A stretch of 64,000 bases of DNA from Dyella nitratireducens (GTDB taxonomy: Bacteria; Pseudomonadota; Gammaproteobacteria; Xanthomonadales; Rhodanobacteraceae): contig NZ_BMJA01000002.1 in assembly GCF_014642835.1 (NCBI RefSeq), positions 1,178,867-1,242,866 of the forward strand, in the 5' to 3' direction. A program made the position numbers and the translations under genes. Numbering within the stretch: the stretch's first letter is position 1; each line of letters begins with the position of its first letter. A model generated the notes under the pieces. It searched no databases. It was given only the letters and a program-made list of their open reading frames with translations, and was not told the DNA's origin. Below are positions 48,511 through 56,947 of this stretch, in pieces.

Positions 48511-49481
48511 GCGAATGTCCTGCGATACCGCGACGATGCGCCCACGCCAACAGACCGCTGTGGCAAAGGGAGCGTTCCGGATTTAAATCAATATCAACGG
48601 TGGCTTTTGGCCGATAGATTGGTCCGCTTGCACGCTGAGGATGTCCGCTTTCGACGCAAAGCGGACATTAGTCACGGTAGAACGAATCTGCGGCGACTGC
48701 CGAAGCACTGTGATTAGTGACTGTTATCGTGGGCATCCGCGTTCGGCCTTGGACTCATCCGCAAAACGTTTACTTCTCATAGCTCATCCGATCCTCAAAA
48801 GGCACTATCCGGTGTCTACGGAATCGAGGGCGTACCACTGGCGGTACGCCGCAAAGAGATAATTGGTGATGCAAGTGTCAATTTTCATCTGTGTCGCACT
48901 ATTCCTACTTAAGTTCGATGGCGCAAGAACTTCTCCGCTCTTGCGCTAAGCAACTTCAAAGTTCTGTCTATGAACGGTCCTGGCAAACTCACGTTTATCA
49001 GAAGACAACATGCGCAAGAAATATCGCCATGCAAGTTCTTAGCTAAGTTCGGCCTAATAAATGTAATAGAAAGTACTTCATGTCTTCACCACTCATACAC
49101 GACTCAAACCGTATTTAACTCCACGCTCGATGTTGTTCGGTTGAACAACATTCTAAGGAAGACATTGGAAGTGCGCCGCTGCATCCGGATCGATCTTTTG
49201 CTCGGCGACACATGGGTTGGAGGGTCAAAAAAAGGAATTCTTCTTTCTCTGTCCGTGATGATTGCGCCGCACTCTGTGGCGCAGCACATTATTCATCGAC
49301 ATTCTTTCACCATCGCATTCTCGAGGCGGTCGGCCCTGGCACTCGCAAGGGTCGGCGATGATGGCTCATGTACCAACGTGAGCTTTGTGCCTAGTTGTTG
49401 CCTACATTGGAGTCGGATGACACTAGGCAAAATGTAGGGAAAGACCTTGTACAACATTGACATTTAGAAGGATGTTTAGCC
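48511..49481. other. Long gene-poor gap with dispersed repeat copy 2
   Basis: These 971 bases hold the palindrome TGTCCGCTTTCG...AAAGCGGACA at 48642-48667 and its companion TGATTAGTGACTGTTATCGTGG at 48711-48732. The remainder is A+T-richer. A 155-codon open frame at 48970-49437 has no ribosome-binding site, an implausible composition and no recognisable domain, so I do not call it. AAGGATG at 49469-49475 is the probable ribosome-binding region of the next gene. I see no RNA gene. Confidence 0.6.
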
Positions 49482-50234
49482 ATGAAACTCGCTGCAATCT
49501 CCTCAGCTCTATTTATCCTCACGGCCTCAATCGCATCAGCTCAACAACCCTCCAGTGCGCAGACTCCTGCCCACGGCGTGCCGAACGAAACTGATTCGTC
49601 ATTTAGCAAAGCTACTCAAATTCACGGTATAGGGATACCGCCAGGCCAACTTGTTGCAAGCCTGCCAGATTTAAAGCAGCAAGCCTCCATTGGTAACGCG
49701 CAGGCGGCCGCAAAGCTTGCGGCGGCCCTTTTAATGTGCAACGCCCAGGCCAGCAGATCTACTGCTGACTCGTTCTATCAAGAACACTGCGTGGGACTTA
49801 CGCCTGAAGATATCAATGAACGCGGCAAGTGGCTGAGCGTAGCCGCCAGTGGTGGAGACGTAGAAGCACAATACGGGTACGCACAAGGTGGACAGAGCGC
49901 CATCGTGGGAACGCAACTCGACGGAGGTTCGCCCGTGACACTTTCCGTCTACAAGGAAAATGCAAGGAAGTATCTGTTAGGCCTCGCACAAAAATGCAAC
50001 ATCGACGCAATTTCGTTGATTGCACTTGATGGGCGACGAAATGGGATGTTCTTCGGCAACGAACCGGACACCAGTTACAAATTCCTTTTGGTTTACGAGG
50101 CCATTGCCCGTAAGCCGATGGTCGGATCCATCGCCGCTGATCAGAAGCAGCTCGAAGACAAGATCGCCTCCGGCACCGCACTGTCCAGTGCTCGGCAGGA
50201 AGCAGACGCGTTCGTCAACGAATACTGCAAATAA
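49482..50234 (+). CDS. Secreted Sel1-like repeat protein, small
   Basis: A 250-residue protein with a clear signal peptide (MKLAAISSALFILTASIASA, cleavage before QQ). The mature part has helical pairs with the Sel1/TPR-like wording NAQAAAKLAAALL and ERGKWLSVAASGGDVEAQYGYAQG, suggesting two imperfect solenoid units, and three Cys near residues 86, 104 and 164. Such periplasmic proteins usually mediate protein-protein contacts. It begins a rightward row of closely spaced genes; the next gene starts 11 bases after its stop. Confidence 0.7.
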   Translation: MKLAAISSALFILTASIASAQQPSSAQTPAHGVPNETDSSFSKATQIHGIGIPPGQLVASLPDLKQQASIGNAQAAAKLAAALLMCNAQASRSTADSFYQEHCVGLTPEDINERGKWLSVAASGGDVEAQYGYAQGGQSAIVGTQLDGGSPVTLSVYKENARKYLLGLAQKCNIDAISLIALDGRRNGMFFGNEPDTSYKFLLVYEAIARKPMVGSIAADQKQLEDKIASGTALSSARQEADAFVNEYCK

Positions 50235-50245
50235 GGACATTCCCC

Positions 50246-50614
50246 ATGTTAAAGGTCTATGCGATTTCGGCGATTCTTCTCATCGCCGCGCTACCTCGTG
50301 TGTCAAACGCAGCCAGTATTTACGTCGTCCATCAGGATGGCGTCGATCATGCTTTCATTTGCTCAGCTTGTACGCTGGCTGAGCCATTTCCGGACGCAAC
50401 ATCAGCGGGGATCATCAGCAACTGGGAGACCGGGACAGGCGACTTTCTCGGACCGGCCGGCCAGACCGGCATTACCCACACGTTGCAGCCGGGCGACACA
50501 GTACAGCTGTGCAATGTCCAAGGATGCGAGACGTATACGGAGTCGTCGGAACATATTCTGACTAATGGCACCAATCATCCCTTCAAGACAAACACGTGTC
50601 CCGCCGGTGGCTAG
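50246..50614 (+). CDS. Small secreted protein with four cysteines
   Basis: A 122-residue protein with a signal peptide (MLKVYAISAILLIAALPRVSNA). The mature 100 residues contain HAFICSACT, VQLCNVQGCETY and NTCPAGG, giving five Cys, so disulfides are likely, and a PGDTVQLCN turn that recalls cupredoxin-like beta folds. I do not recognise the family. It is 11 bases after the Sel1-like gene, with an AAGGA-type ribosome-binding site inside that gap, so the two are co-transcribed. Confidence 0.65.
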   Translation: MLKVYAISAILLIAALPRVSNAASIYVVHQDGVDHAFICSACTLAEPFPDATSAGIISNWETGTGDFLGPAGQTGITHTLQPGDTVQLCNVQGCETYTESSEHILTNGTNHPFKTNTCPAGG

Positions 50615-50715
50615 TTCCGATGCCTCGATTAGCGTGCGAACCGAAAAACTGAGACGCGCAGAACAAAATCTATTCGAGATCTATTGTGAACGTCCACAAA
50701 AGGAGCAATACAGCC

Positions 50716-51639
50716 ATGTCCAGAAATCAAGCCATAAGCCTATTCCTCGCAATGGCAATGTCTGGTTACGCGCCACTGACCTTAGCCCAGACGCAGCCCA
50801 TCGCTGGCGCGAAGACAGTAAAAGTTATCAAGGACAACCAAGGTAGAGTAAGCGCACTTTGCAAGTACAACTCAGCGACCAGCGAGAGTCTTAAGTACGA
50901 CTGCGGCACCTCTCAAAAAGTACCAGTTGGCGTGGTGCAATGGACCTACTCCTATTGCGACGCCGAGGCTTCACAAAGCGGATCTTGTTCAAGCCCGGGG
51001 TTGTTGTTGAGTAAGCAGAGATATGACTCAACGTCCGCAATGCCAACCAGATATATCTACTACACCAGCAGTGATACGTCGGGTTGCAACGTACCCAGTG
51101 GCTCTTGCCACATGGAGGGACAGTTGTGGAAGGTGGAGAGTGGGAAAAAAGCAGTGATCTACACGCGCTATGACCTCACGTCAGCCACAGGAAATAAGTC
51201 GAACGTCACTCAGCTCAGAAATAAAAAGGGCGTGCTGTATGACCTGTCATACAACTCCCATGGCAACATAGAAACATGGACGATGCGCACAAAAAAAGAC
51301 GGTTCGCCCAGCGCAAACGACGTAACAACGACGTTTAAATATAACAATGCAAACAAGGTTTCGAGTATCACCAACAATGAAGGTCTTGAAATCGATCTCT
51401 TCTACGACGGCTCAAACAAACTAACTTCCATTGATGGACTTCCTGGAAATCAAGCGTCGTCGCAAGCGTTGTTGGCATCGCATGGACTGAAGTCACATGA
51501 CAAGTTTTCTGCCGCAGTAGAGCTAGAGCGATACAGGCTCATCAACCTTTCCCGCATGATGGCGAATTCCTATAAGTACACCGATGCGGTGGCGGGTTTA
51601 GAAAAGCTTGAGCTACAGCTATCGAAGAACTTCGAGTGA
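50716..51639 (+). CDS. Secreted protein with RHS/YD-like repeats
   Basis: A 307-residue protein from an ATG preceded by AGGAG; the signal peptide is MSRNQAISLFLAMAMSGYAPLTLA. The central part contains YD/RHS-like units: DNQGRVSALCKYNS, YNSHGNIETWTM, YNNANKVSSITNNEG and FYDGSNKLTSIDGLPG, about 20 residues each. It lacks the full RHS core and a toxin tip, so it is not a typical Rhs effector; the C-terminal 60 residues are helical. Six to seven Cys lie in its first half. Its function is unknown. It may be a carbohydrate-binding or shell-like surface protein. Confidence 0.6.
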   Translation: MSRNQAISLFLAMAMSGYAPLTLAQTQPIAGAKTVKVIKDNQGRVSALCKYNSATSESLKYDCGTSQKVPVGVVQWTYSYCDAEASQSGSCSSPGLLLSKQRYDSTSAMPTRYIYYTSSDTSGCNVPSGSCHMEGQLWKVESGKKAVIYTRYDLTSATGNKSNVTQLRNKKGVLYDLSYNSHGNIETWTMRTKKDGSPSANDVTTTFKYNNANKVSSITNNEGLEIDLFYDGSNKLTSIDGLPGNQASSQALLASHGLKSHDKFSAAVELERYRLINLSRMMANSYKYTDAVAGLEKLELQLSKNFE

Positions 51640-51708
51640 CGCTTCGTGCGGACCAATCTAACTCGCACGCGATTCATGCGAAACCCACTGATCTAACGAG
51701 GTCTAACC

Positions 51709-52056
51709 ATGGAAACCACACCCCCGTTAACGCGGCTCATCGTGACAACGCAGAAAGACAGGGAACCGCGATCGGCAAGATCGCCAGCAACGTCAGCAGA
51801 CCGAACTGAAAGTCTTTACTCTTTGGTCAATTTGGGAGGTATGCCTGCGCTTCAGCTGTCTCCCGCGGAGGCTATTCGACTCTCGCTTGAGAGCCACTAT
51901 GCTAGCGAACGTGCAATGGACGACCCTGTAAAAGCAGCCGGGCAAGAGATCGATTCTCCATGCAGCAAACTGGAGGATACCGACAACCACGATTCTGCCC
52001 ACAACGACCTCGACAATGATCCTGAATGCGCTAGGGACGGCAGTTGTAATGCATAG
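51709..52056 (+). CDS. Candidate precursor peptide: Asp/Asn/His-rich tail with three cysteines
   Basis: A 115-residue protein without a signal peptide. Residues 1-35 are Thr/Arg/Ser-rich; residues 36-70 (SLYSLVNLGGMPALQLS, PAEAIRLSLESHYASERAM) look like an amphipathic leader helix; residues 82-115 hold eight Asp, four Asn, two His and Cys85, Cys107 and Cys113 (the tail DPECARDGSCNA). Tyr37 and Tyr64 sit beside acidic residues. GAGG lies ten bases before the ATG. The modular leader-like and polar tail design, plus the downstream JmjC oxygenase, sulfotransferase and ABC exporter, suggest a ribosomally made, modified peptide. This is an inference; no known precursor family was recognised, and an ordinary acidic protein is possible. 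Confidence 0.55.
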   Translation: METTPPLTRLIVTTQKDREPRSARSPATSADRTESLYSLVNLGGMPALQLSPAEAIRLSLESHYASERAMDDPVKAAGQEIDSPCSKLEDTDNHDSAHNDLDNDPECARDGSCNA

Positions 52057-52146
52057 CCGCACCTACTCGTCGTTGTTTTGATCCCTTGGTGCGTATTTCA
52101 AATCAAGTGGGTTAGTTACCGTCGACTACCGCTGCGCTAACTCAAA

Positions 52147-52208
52147 GAGGTGATTACCTCGACAAGATGATCTAGAGCGCGCGAAACAGGCTATAGGCTT
52201 GTTTCGCG
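52147..52208 (+). promoter_or_regulatory. Tandem hairpins between the candidate peptide and the JmjC gene
   Basis: GAGGT-GATT-ACCTC (52147-52160) is a small stem, and CGCGAAACA (52180-52188) pairs perfectly with TGTTTCGCG (52200-52208). There is no T-run after the second. Placed in the 249-base gap after a putative precursor gene, a leaky terminator or processing site that lets the peptide message exceed the enzyme message is a reasonable reading. The rest of the gap has no gene. Confidence 0.5.
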
Positions 52209-52305
52209 ATGCTCCTATACAGCTACTAGCCAAAATAAAACTTACGTGAAACTACAAGCGGGTAAGCGATCCGTTGAAGGATCAAATGCCAAGGAGCTAT
52301 AGCAC

Positions 52306-53538
52306 ATGAATCTGGAATCTCTATTATTTCCTATTGGCCTCGAGGAATTTAATAGAACGTATTGGTCGAAACAGTTCTTGCGTATCGCACGTGACAACAC
52401 GAAATATTACAACGACATGTTTTCCGAAGTGGACATGGAAAACACGCTTTACATCGCAAGTCGGTTTCCGGGTGCTGTGCAAGAAATCGCTGAGGACACT
52501 GTTATCCGGACGATCCATACACCGGAAGATGCCGTCAATACATTCAACGCGAAAAGATCACTGCGAATCAATGCCATTCAGAGATTTTCTATCACTTTGG
52601 AGAAGCTAACCAGAAACCTAGCCAAGGTGATTAGTTCTCCAATAAATATCAATCTCTACATGTCGCCATTCTCTGGGCAAAAGGCCCTTCCGCGACACTA
52701 CGACTTGCACGACGTCATCGTTCTACAGATATCTGGCAGGAAGAAATGGAAAATCTTTGAGCCACGTGTGGAGCTTCCTCTAGAGACACTCCCACGACTG
52801 CAGTACGAAACAAATGATGATGTGCGGCGATTTCGCGTGCAGGAACTTGGAGGAGGCAGGGACTGCGTGGAAATGGCGAGCGAGTTCGTCGTCGAACCTG
52901 GCGATCTCCTTTATTTGCCACGCGGCTTTTACCATGAAGCGCTGACTGACAATGACGCGGGTGCTTCTTGCCATTTAACCATCGGAGTAAAACCAACCAC
53001 ATACCTGGATCTATTTGCTCTCGCGCTAGCTGATGCCGCTTACGCGGATCCTCGCCTAAGAGGGCATCTGCCGCTCGGATTAGCGAAAAGCGCACCCTTG
53101 CAGTCTGAAGCGATACGCGCATTCAATGAAATTTCCAGAGACTTGCCTACGCACTTCAACTCAAACAAAGCACTGAGTAAATATATCGGCCTTCTACATC
53201 GAGCCCACAAAGGTTCTCTGCAAAATCAGCTGTTCTCCCGGCAAGCTACGGCCACAGACATCAACGCACTCACGATTGATTCCAGGCTGGGTGTTCGTGA
53301 CGGCACACTACTTGGTCTTGACTATAGCTCTTCTCCAGTCCACCTATGCTTTGGAGAGAATAGGTTCGCTATCGAAGACGACTACATCGAGGCCTGTCAA
53401 TTTCTCTGTGATAACAGTGATTTCAGTTCTTCCATGCTACCCGGACCACTGACTGCGCAACAGAAGCTCACTCTCCTGCGTCAGCTCATGGTCGAAAACA
53501 TCGTCTTCATGAGGGAGCAATCTCATGCCGCAGCATGA
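52306..53538 (+). CDS. JmjC/cupin_4 (YcfD-like) oxygenase
   Basis: A 410-residue protein whose start follows AAGGAG. The N-terminal half is a JmjC barrel: SPFSGQKALPRHYDLHDVIVLQI gives the metal-binding His131-x-Asp133, GRKKWKIF is the usual following strand, and LPRGFYHEAL supplies the distal His210. The C-terminal half is helical, with a winged-helix-like end as in the ribosomal oxygenases YcfD and MINA/NO66. Those enzymes hydroxylate Arg or His in ribosomal proteins with Fe(II) and 2-oxoglutarate. Here the neighbours point to a peptide substrate instead, most simply the Asp/Asn/His-rich tail encoded upstream. It overlaps the sulfotransferase gene by 14 bases. Confidence 0.85.
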   Translation: MNLESLLFPIGLEEFNRTYWSKQFLRIARDNTKYYNDMFSEVDMENTLYIASRFPGAVQEIAEDTVIRTIHTPEDAVNTFNAKRSLRINAIQRFSITLEKLTRNLAKVISSPININLYMSPFSGQKALPRHYDLHDVIVLQISGRKKWKIFEPRVELPLETLPRLQYETNDDVRRFRVQELGGGRDCVEMASEFVVEPGDLLYLPRGFYHEALTDNDAGASCHLTIGVKPTTYLDLFALALADAAYADPRLRGHLPLGLAKSAPLQSEAIRAFNEISRDLPTHFNSNKALSKYIGLLHRAHKGSLQNQLFSRQATATDINALTIDSRLGVRDGTLLGLDYSSSPVHLCFGENRFAIEDDYIEACQFLCDNSDFSSSMLPGPLTAQQKLTLLRQLMVENIVFMREQSHAAA

Positions 53539-54520
53539 ACGAAGGGACGTCCCCAGTCAGCTACACGGGCGCATACCTTCTCGCTTTCTGTTTGACAAGT
53601 TTATTGTTCATTGGACAAGGCTCGACGAAAAAGGTTTGGCGGAACCTTTTTTTCATCAGACCATAGAGCGCTTGCGCAGAACCGGTCAACACGATGTGAT
53701 CGCAACAAGCATAAGTGTCCTGCTGCGCATCAAGGAGGAAATACGACCTAACGGCTTTATCTTTCACATTTCTCGCTGCGGTTCGACTCTCTTAGCCAAC
53801 GCAATGCGATGCTTCGCGGGGTCAACAGTCGTATCCGAATCAAAGCTCATTTCCAAGGCGCTATTGTTGCAGCATGACTTGATTCGCTTCACTGGCGAGT
53901 CTGTGGCCAGAGAAGATTTGCTACGAGGCTTGGTTCGCTCCTACGGTAGACGGCAAACGGAGCAGGACACAAGTTTGATCTTTAAGCTGTCCAGTTGGAA
54001 CATTACACATATCGATGTCTTTCGACATCTATGGCCCGATGTACCCATTGCCATAGTGATAAGAGACCCTTTAGAGGTCGCTGTATCGCTAATGAAGGGG
54101 CCGCCAGGGTGGCTTGCCGAGAGTAGATTTGACGAATTGGTAAGGTCCGACATCAGAAGCCACGTCGAACTCCAACATTCACAGACTATGGAGTCTCGGT
54201 GCGCCCGTATTCTTGGTGAATATCTGAACGCCGCGCTGCTTGTAGCCCATGATCCTCTGTGCTGCTTGGTCGACTATAAAGATATTTCACTCAATAAAGC
54301 ATTGGAGATTGCGAAGTTCTTTAATATCGCTACGCGAAATGATGTGGATATGAGCGCATTGGAAGCTACGTTATCGAAATACTCAAAGGACCCCAATGCC
54401 GCTCGCCTTTACTCAGATGACACCCTTCTTAAGCAGGGAAGTGCGTCCAATCAATTGCGTGAAGAGATAAATGTCAGGGCGCGCCCCTTCTATGAAAGGC
54501 TTTTGGGTCAATTGCATTGA
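53525..54520 (+). CDS. Sulfotransferase-like protein overlapping the JmjC gene
   Basis: A 331-residue cytoplasmic protein. The 5'-phosphosulfate loop is ISRCGSTLLANAM from residue 82, preceded by the strand GFIFH, and IAIVIRDPLEVAVSLM is the 3'-phosphate-binding strand-helix with the conserved Arg and Asp-Pro. The loop carries CG where other family members have SG. The first 80 residues (FIVHWTRLDEKGLAEPFFHQTIERL) form an extra N-terminal domain that I do not recognise and that may bind the acceptor. ATG at 53525 lies inside the JmjC gene, so the two enzymes are translationally linked. It could transfer sulfate to Tyr or to a hydroxyl made by the JmjC enzyme. Confidence 0.75.
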   Translation: MPQHERRDVPSQLHGRIPSRFLFDKFIVHWTRLDEKGLAEPFFHQTIERLRRTGQHDVIATSISVLLRIKEEIRPNGFIFHISRCGSTLLANAMRCFAGSTVVSESKLISKALLLQHDLIRFTGESVAREDLLRGLVRSYGRRQTEQDTSLIFKLSSWNITHIDVFRHLWPDVPIAIVIRDPLEVAVSLMKGPPGWLAESRFDELVRSDIRSHVELQHSQTMESRCARILGEYLNAALLVAHDPLCCLVDYKDISLNKALEIAKFFNIATRNDVDMSALEATLSKYSKDPNAARLYSDDTLLKQGSASNQLREEINVRARPFYERLLGQLH

Positions 54521-54747
54521 CTTGACGATGCATAACGATTAGCAGCCTGATCTGAAGGTTGGAAGATCCCGCGGTAGGACGCTCAACCTGCGTATTGATC
54601 GGTGACCAGTTTGTTCGGAGTGGCATTGCGTGCGCACACCCTTGGTTTTAATCCAGCGACAACAAGCAACATATGCGCACAACGCATCGACGTTAGACCA
54701 TGGAAATCTGCGCAAGCAATCATCAGCACAGCCATAAGTTGAAGGCC

Positions 54748-56634
54748 ATGATCACTGATTTTCAGCCACCGCACGGCTCAAGCGATGCCGACAACCGCAG
54801 AAAAGATCGCTTGCGTAAGCTTGGGGCACTGAGTAACGCACCTCGATTCTTTAAGGACATATGGCGCATCAATCGAAGTATGTTTGTGGCAACCATCTTT
54901 CTTCGAGTGGTTAGATCAGCGCTTCCTGTACTCCTGCTCTTAGTAACAAAAAGAGTAATCGATGTGGTAGCGCATCAGGCGCCACTTGCGAGATCTTTGC
55001 GTTGCTTCCACGGCGTCTCACTTCAGGTCTGCGACGCGTTCATACCCTGGACTCAATTGATTTGGGTTTTCGTCATTGCTGTCACGTCCCTTACCTTTGG
55101 CAAGATATCGTCCTTGTTGGAAAGCATATTAGGCGGTTCGTATCAGCACACAGCAAGTGTTGCTTTGATGCGACACGCCTCGACACTGGATCTATCTAGC
55201 TTTGAGAACCCCAAGGTTCAGGACCAACTTGACAGGGCTCGAAAACAAATCGCCGCACGTACGCCATTGCTTGCGCAATCTCTATCTCAAATTCAGAGCT
55301 CGCTAACGCTATTTGCGTATGCGACCGGAGTCGCGTTGTATGCGCCAAAACTTATCGTAATCATTGTTTTAGGTTGGATTCCCGCGGCGCTGTGCGGCAT
55401 GCACTTCAATACGGTTAGCTATATTGAAGAAAAGAACAAGCTGCCGCAGCGGCGCTACCTGGACTATTTAAGGAACTTGGTGGCCAGTTCAGCTCCCGCG
55501 AAAGAAATCAAAGGCTATCGCCTTGCCGACTACTTTATTGAGCAGTACGCGAGCCTATCGAACGCATTGCACAAGCAAGAGACCCATTTTGTCTTACGAC
55601 GTACACTGGTTACTTCATTGCTAAGTTGCCTAGGTGCGATTGCACAGCTTTGTGCCTACCTATACTTAATTGTTGCAGTCATGGGCGGTGGGCTCTCTAT
55701 CGGGGGATTTGCCTTTCTCGTGATGAGCCTGCTTCGCATAACGAACCTAATGCAATCATCGACAACCGGCCTGACTCAATTGGCAAGCCAAGCCCTGTAT
55801 CTTGATGATCTGTACGATTTTCTAAGCGAGAAATCGCGGATGACAGAGGCGCTATCACCTCGCCCGTTCCCCCAGCGAATGCAAAGCGGTGTTGAGTTTA
55901 GGAACGTATCGTTTGAATACACGGGTGCTCACACTCATGCGATAAATGACATTAGCTTTACCCTAAGACCGGGCGAGGTCATCGCGTTCGTGGGTGAGAA
56001 CGGAGCTGGTAAGTCAACCATCGTGAAACTCTTATCTCGAATGTATGACGCCACATCAGGAAGCATTCTTATCGATGGTGCCGATATTTCAGACTATTCG
56101 ACCGATGATATTCGCAGCAACATCGTTACCACGCATCAGGACTTTATAAGGTATCAACTCAGAGCTATAGATAACGTTCGTTTTGGTGACATTCTCGATG
56201 GGGCGAATGAAGAAAGAATCCACAGATCTATTGATTACGCATCCGCTGCTGCACTAATCGCCAAGCTGAAGGGTGGTCTTCGCCAAATTGTGGGACATCT
56301 TTTCGAAGGAGGTGTCGGCCTATCTGGCGGCGAATGGCAAAAATTAGCCATTGCGCGGTCTTATATGGGTCGGGCGCAGATCTATATCTTCGATGAGCCA
56401 ACGGCTTCGTTGGATGCGAAGTCAGAACAGGCTACCTTTAGTAGAATTAAAGAGCTCGCACGAGGTGCGTCTGCGGTCATAATTTCGCATCGATTCTCAA
56501 CAGTGAGAATGGCTGATCGCATTTACGTAATGGACGGCGGGAAAATCATACAAGCCGGTACGCACGAACAGTTGATGGCTACTCCGGGTTCATATAGCGA
56601 CCTGTTTACCTTACAAGCAGCCGGTTACAGGTAG
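54748..56634 (+). CDS. ABC transporter, fused membrane and ATPase domains (peptide exporter-like)
   Basis: A 628-residue half-transporter. The transmembrane domain spans about residues 45-340 with six helices. The ATPase has the Walker A GENGAGKST at 416-424, Q-loop THQDFIRYQ, signature LSGGEWQK from 525, Walker B IYIFDEP from 545 and the switch His in VIISHRFSTV. There is no C39 leader peptidase domain, so any leader must be removed by another protease. This architecture matches exporters of RiPP and lasso-type clusters as well as lipid exporters. ATG at 54748 is chosen; another at 54700 would add 16 residues. It lies 227 bases after the sulfotransferase in the same direction. Confidence 0.88.
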   Translation: MITDFQPPHGSSDADNRRKDRLRKLGALSNAPRFFKDIWRINRSMFVATIFLRVVRSALPVLLLLVTKRVIDVVAHQAPLARSLRCFHGVSLQVCDAFIPWTQLIWVFVIAVTSLTFGKISSLLESILGGSYQHTASVALMRHASTLDLSSFENPKVQDQLDRARKQIAARTPLLAQSLSQIQSSLTLFAYATGVALYAPKLIVIIVLGWIPAALCGMHFNTVSYIEEKNKLPQRRYLDYLRNLVASSAPAKEIKGYRLADYFIEQYASLSNALHKQETHFVLRRTLVTSLLSCLGAIAQLCAYLYLIVAVMGGGLSIGGFAFLVMSLLRITNLMQSSTTGLTQLASQALYLDDLYDFLSEKSRMTEALSPRPFPQRMQSGVEFRNVSFEYTGAHTHAINDISFTLRPGEVIAFVGENGAGKSTIVKLLSRMYDATSGSILIDGADISDYSTDDIRSNIVTTHQDFIRYQLRAIDNVRFGDILDGANEERIHRSIDYASAAALIAKLKGGLRQIVGHLFEGGVGLSGGEWQKLAIARSYMGRAQIYIFDEPTASLDAKSEQATFSRIKELARGASAVIISHRFSTVRMADRIYVMDGGKIIQAGTHEQLMATPGSYSDLFTLQAAGYR

Positions 56635-56808
56635 CCTTGATGCAAACGTTCCCCCGAAGCTTTTCCATAGGGCAGGCGCGGTTTCCATGGGACACAGTTT
56701 GGTCTAAGTTCGACCCCATAGAATTTTTTGGCCAGTTCCAATATTCGGTACGCGGCCTAACAATTCGTCCATACGGACGTCTCTGACGCACCTAACTCAG
56801 GTGTTGAA

Positions 56809-56898
56809 TGTCCGCAGCCAAAAGCGGGCCTGGAGCAGGGCGATTAGAAGGGGTTATCGAGGATAGGGTGAGTGTCCGCTTTCGACCCGAAGCAGACA
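56809..56898. repeat. Dispersed palindromic repeat, copy 3 (complete unit)
   Basis: Within the 313-base gap 56635-56947 this copy shows the whole composite unit: a diverged palindrome starting TGTCCGCAGCC (56809), the CGATTAG...GTTATCGAGGATAGG centre, and a second palindrome TGTCCGCTTT...GAAGCAGACA at 56873-56898. The rest of the gap has no gene. Confidence 0.75.
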
Positions 56899-56947
56899 TA
56901 AGCTGCAGTTCAATGGTCATGAAACTGACGATGGTGAAAGGACGATC

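Noticed and set aside
48970-49437. 155-codon plus-strand frame in the gene-poor gap
   Set aside because: No ribosome-binding site, no motif, odd composition; more likely decayed sequence.
51709-52056. RaxX-like tyrosine-sulfated peptide
   Set aside because: No double-glycine leader, no RaxX-type Pro-rich core around Tyr and no C39 peptidase in the exporter; similarity is only in the presence of a sulfotransferase and ABC exporter.
53525-54520. Kinase or aspartyl hydroxylase reading of the protein overlapping the JmjC gene
   Set aside because: The ISRCGSTLL loop and IRDPLEV strand fit a PAPS sulfotransferase better than a kinase; no His-x-Asp metal motif was seen.
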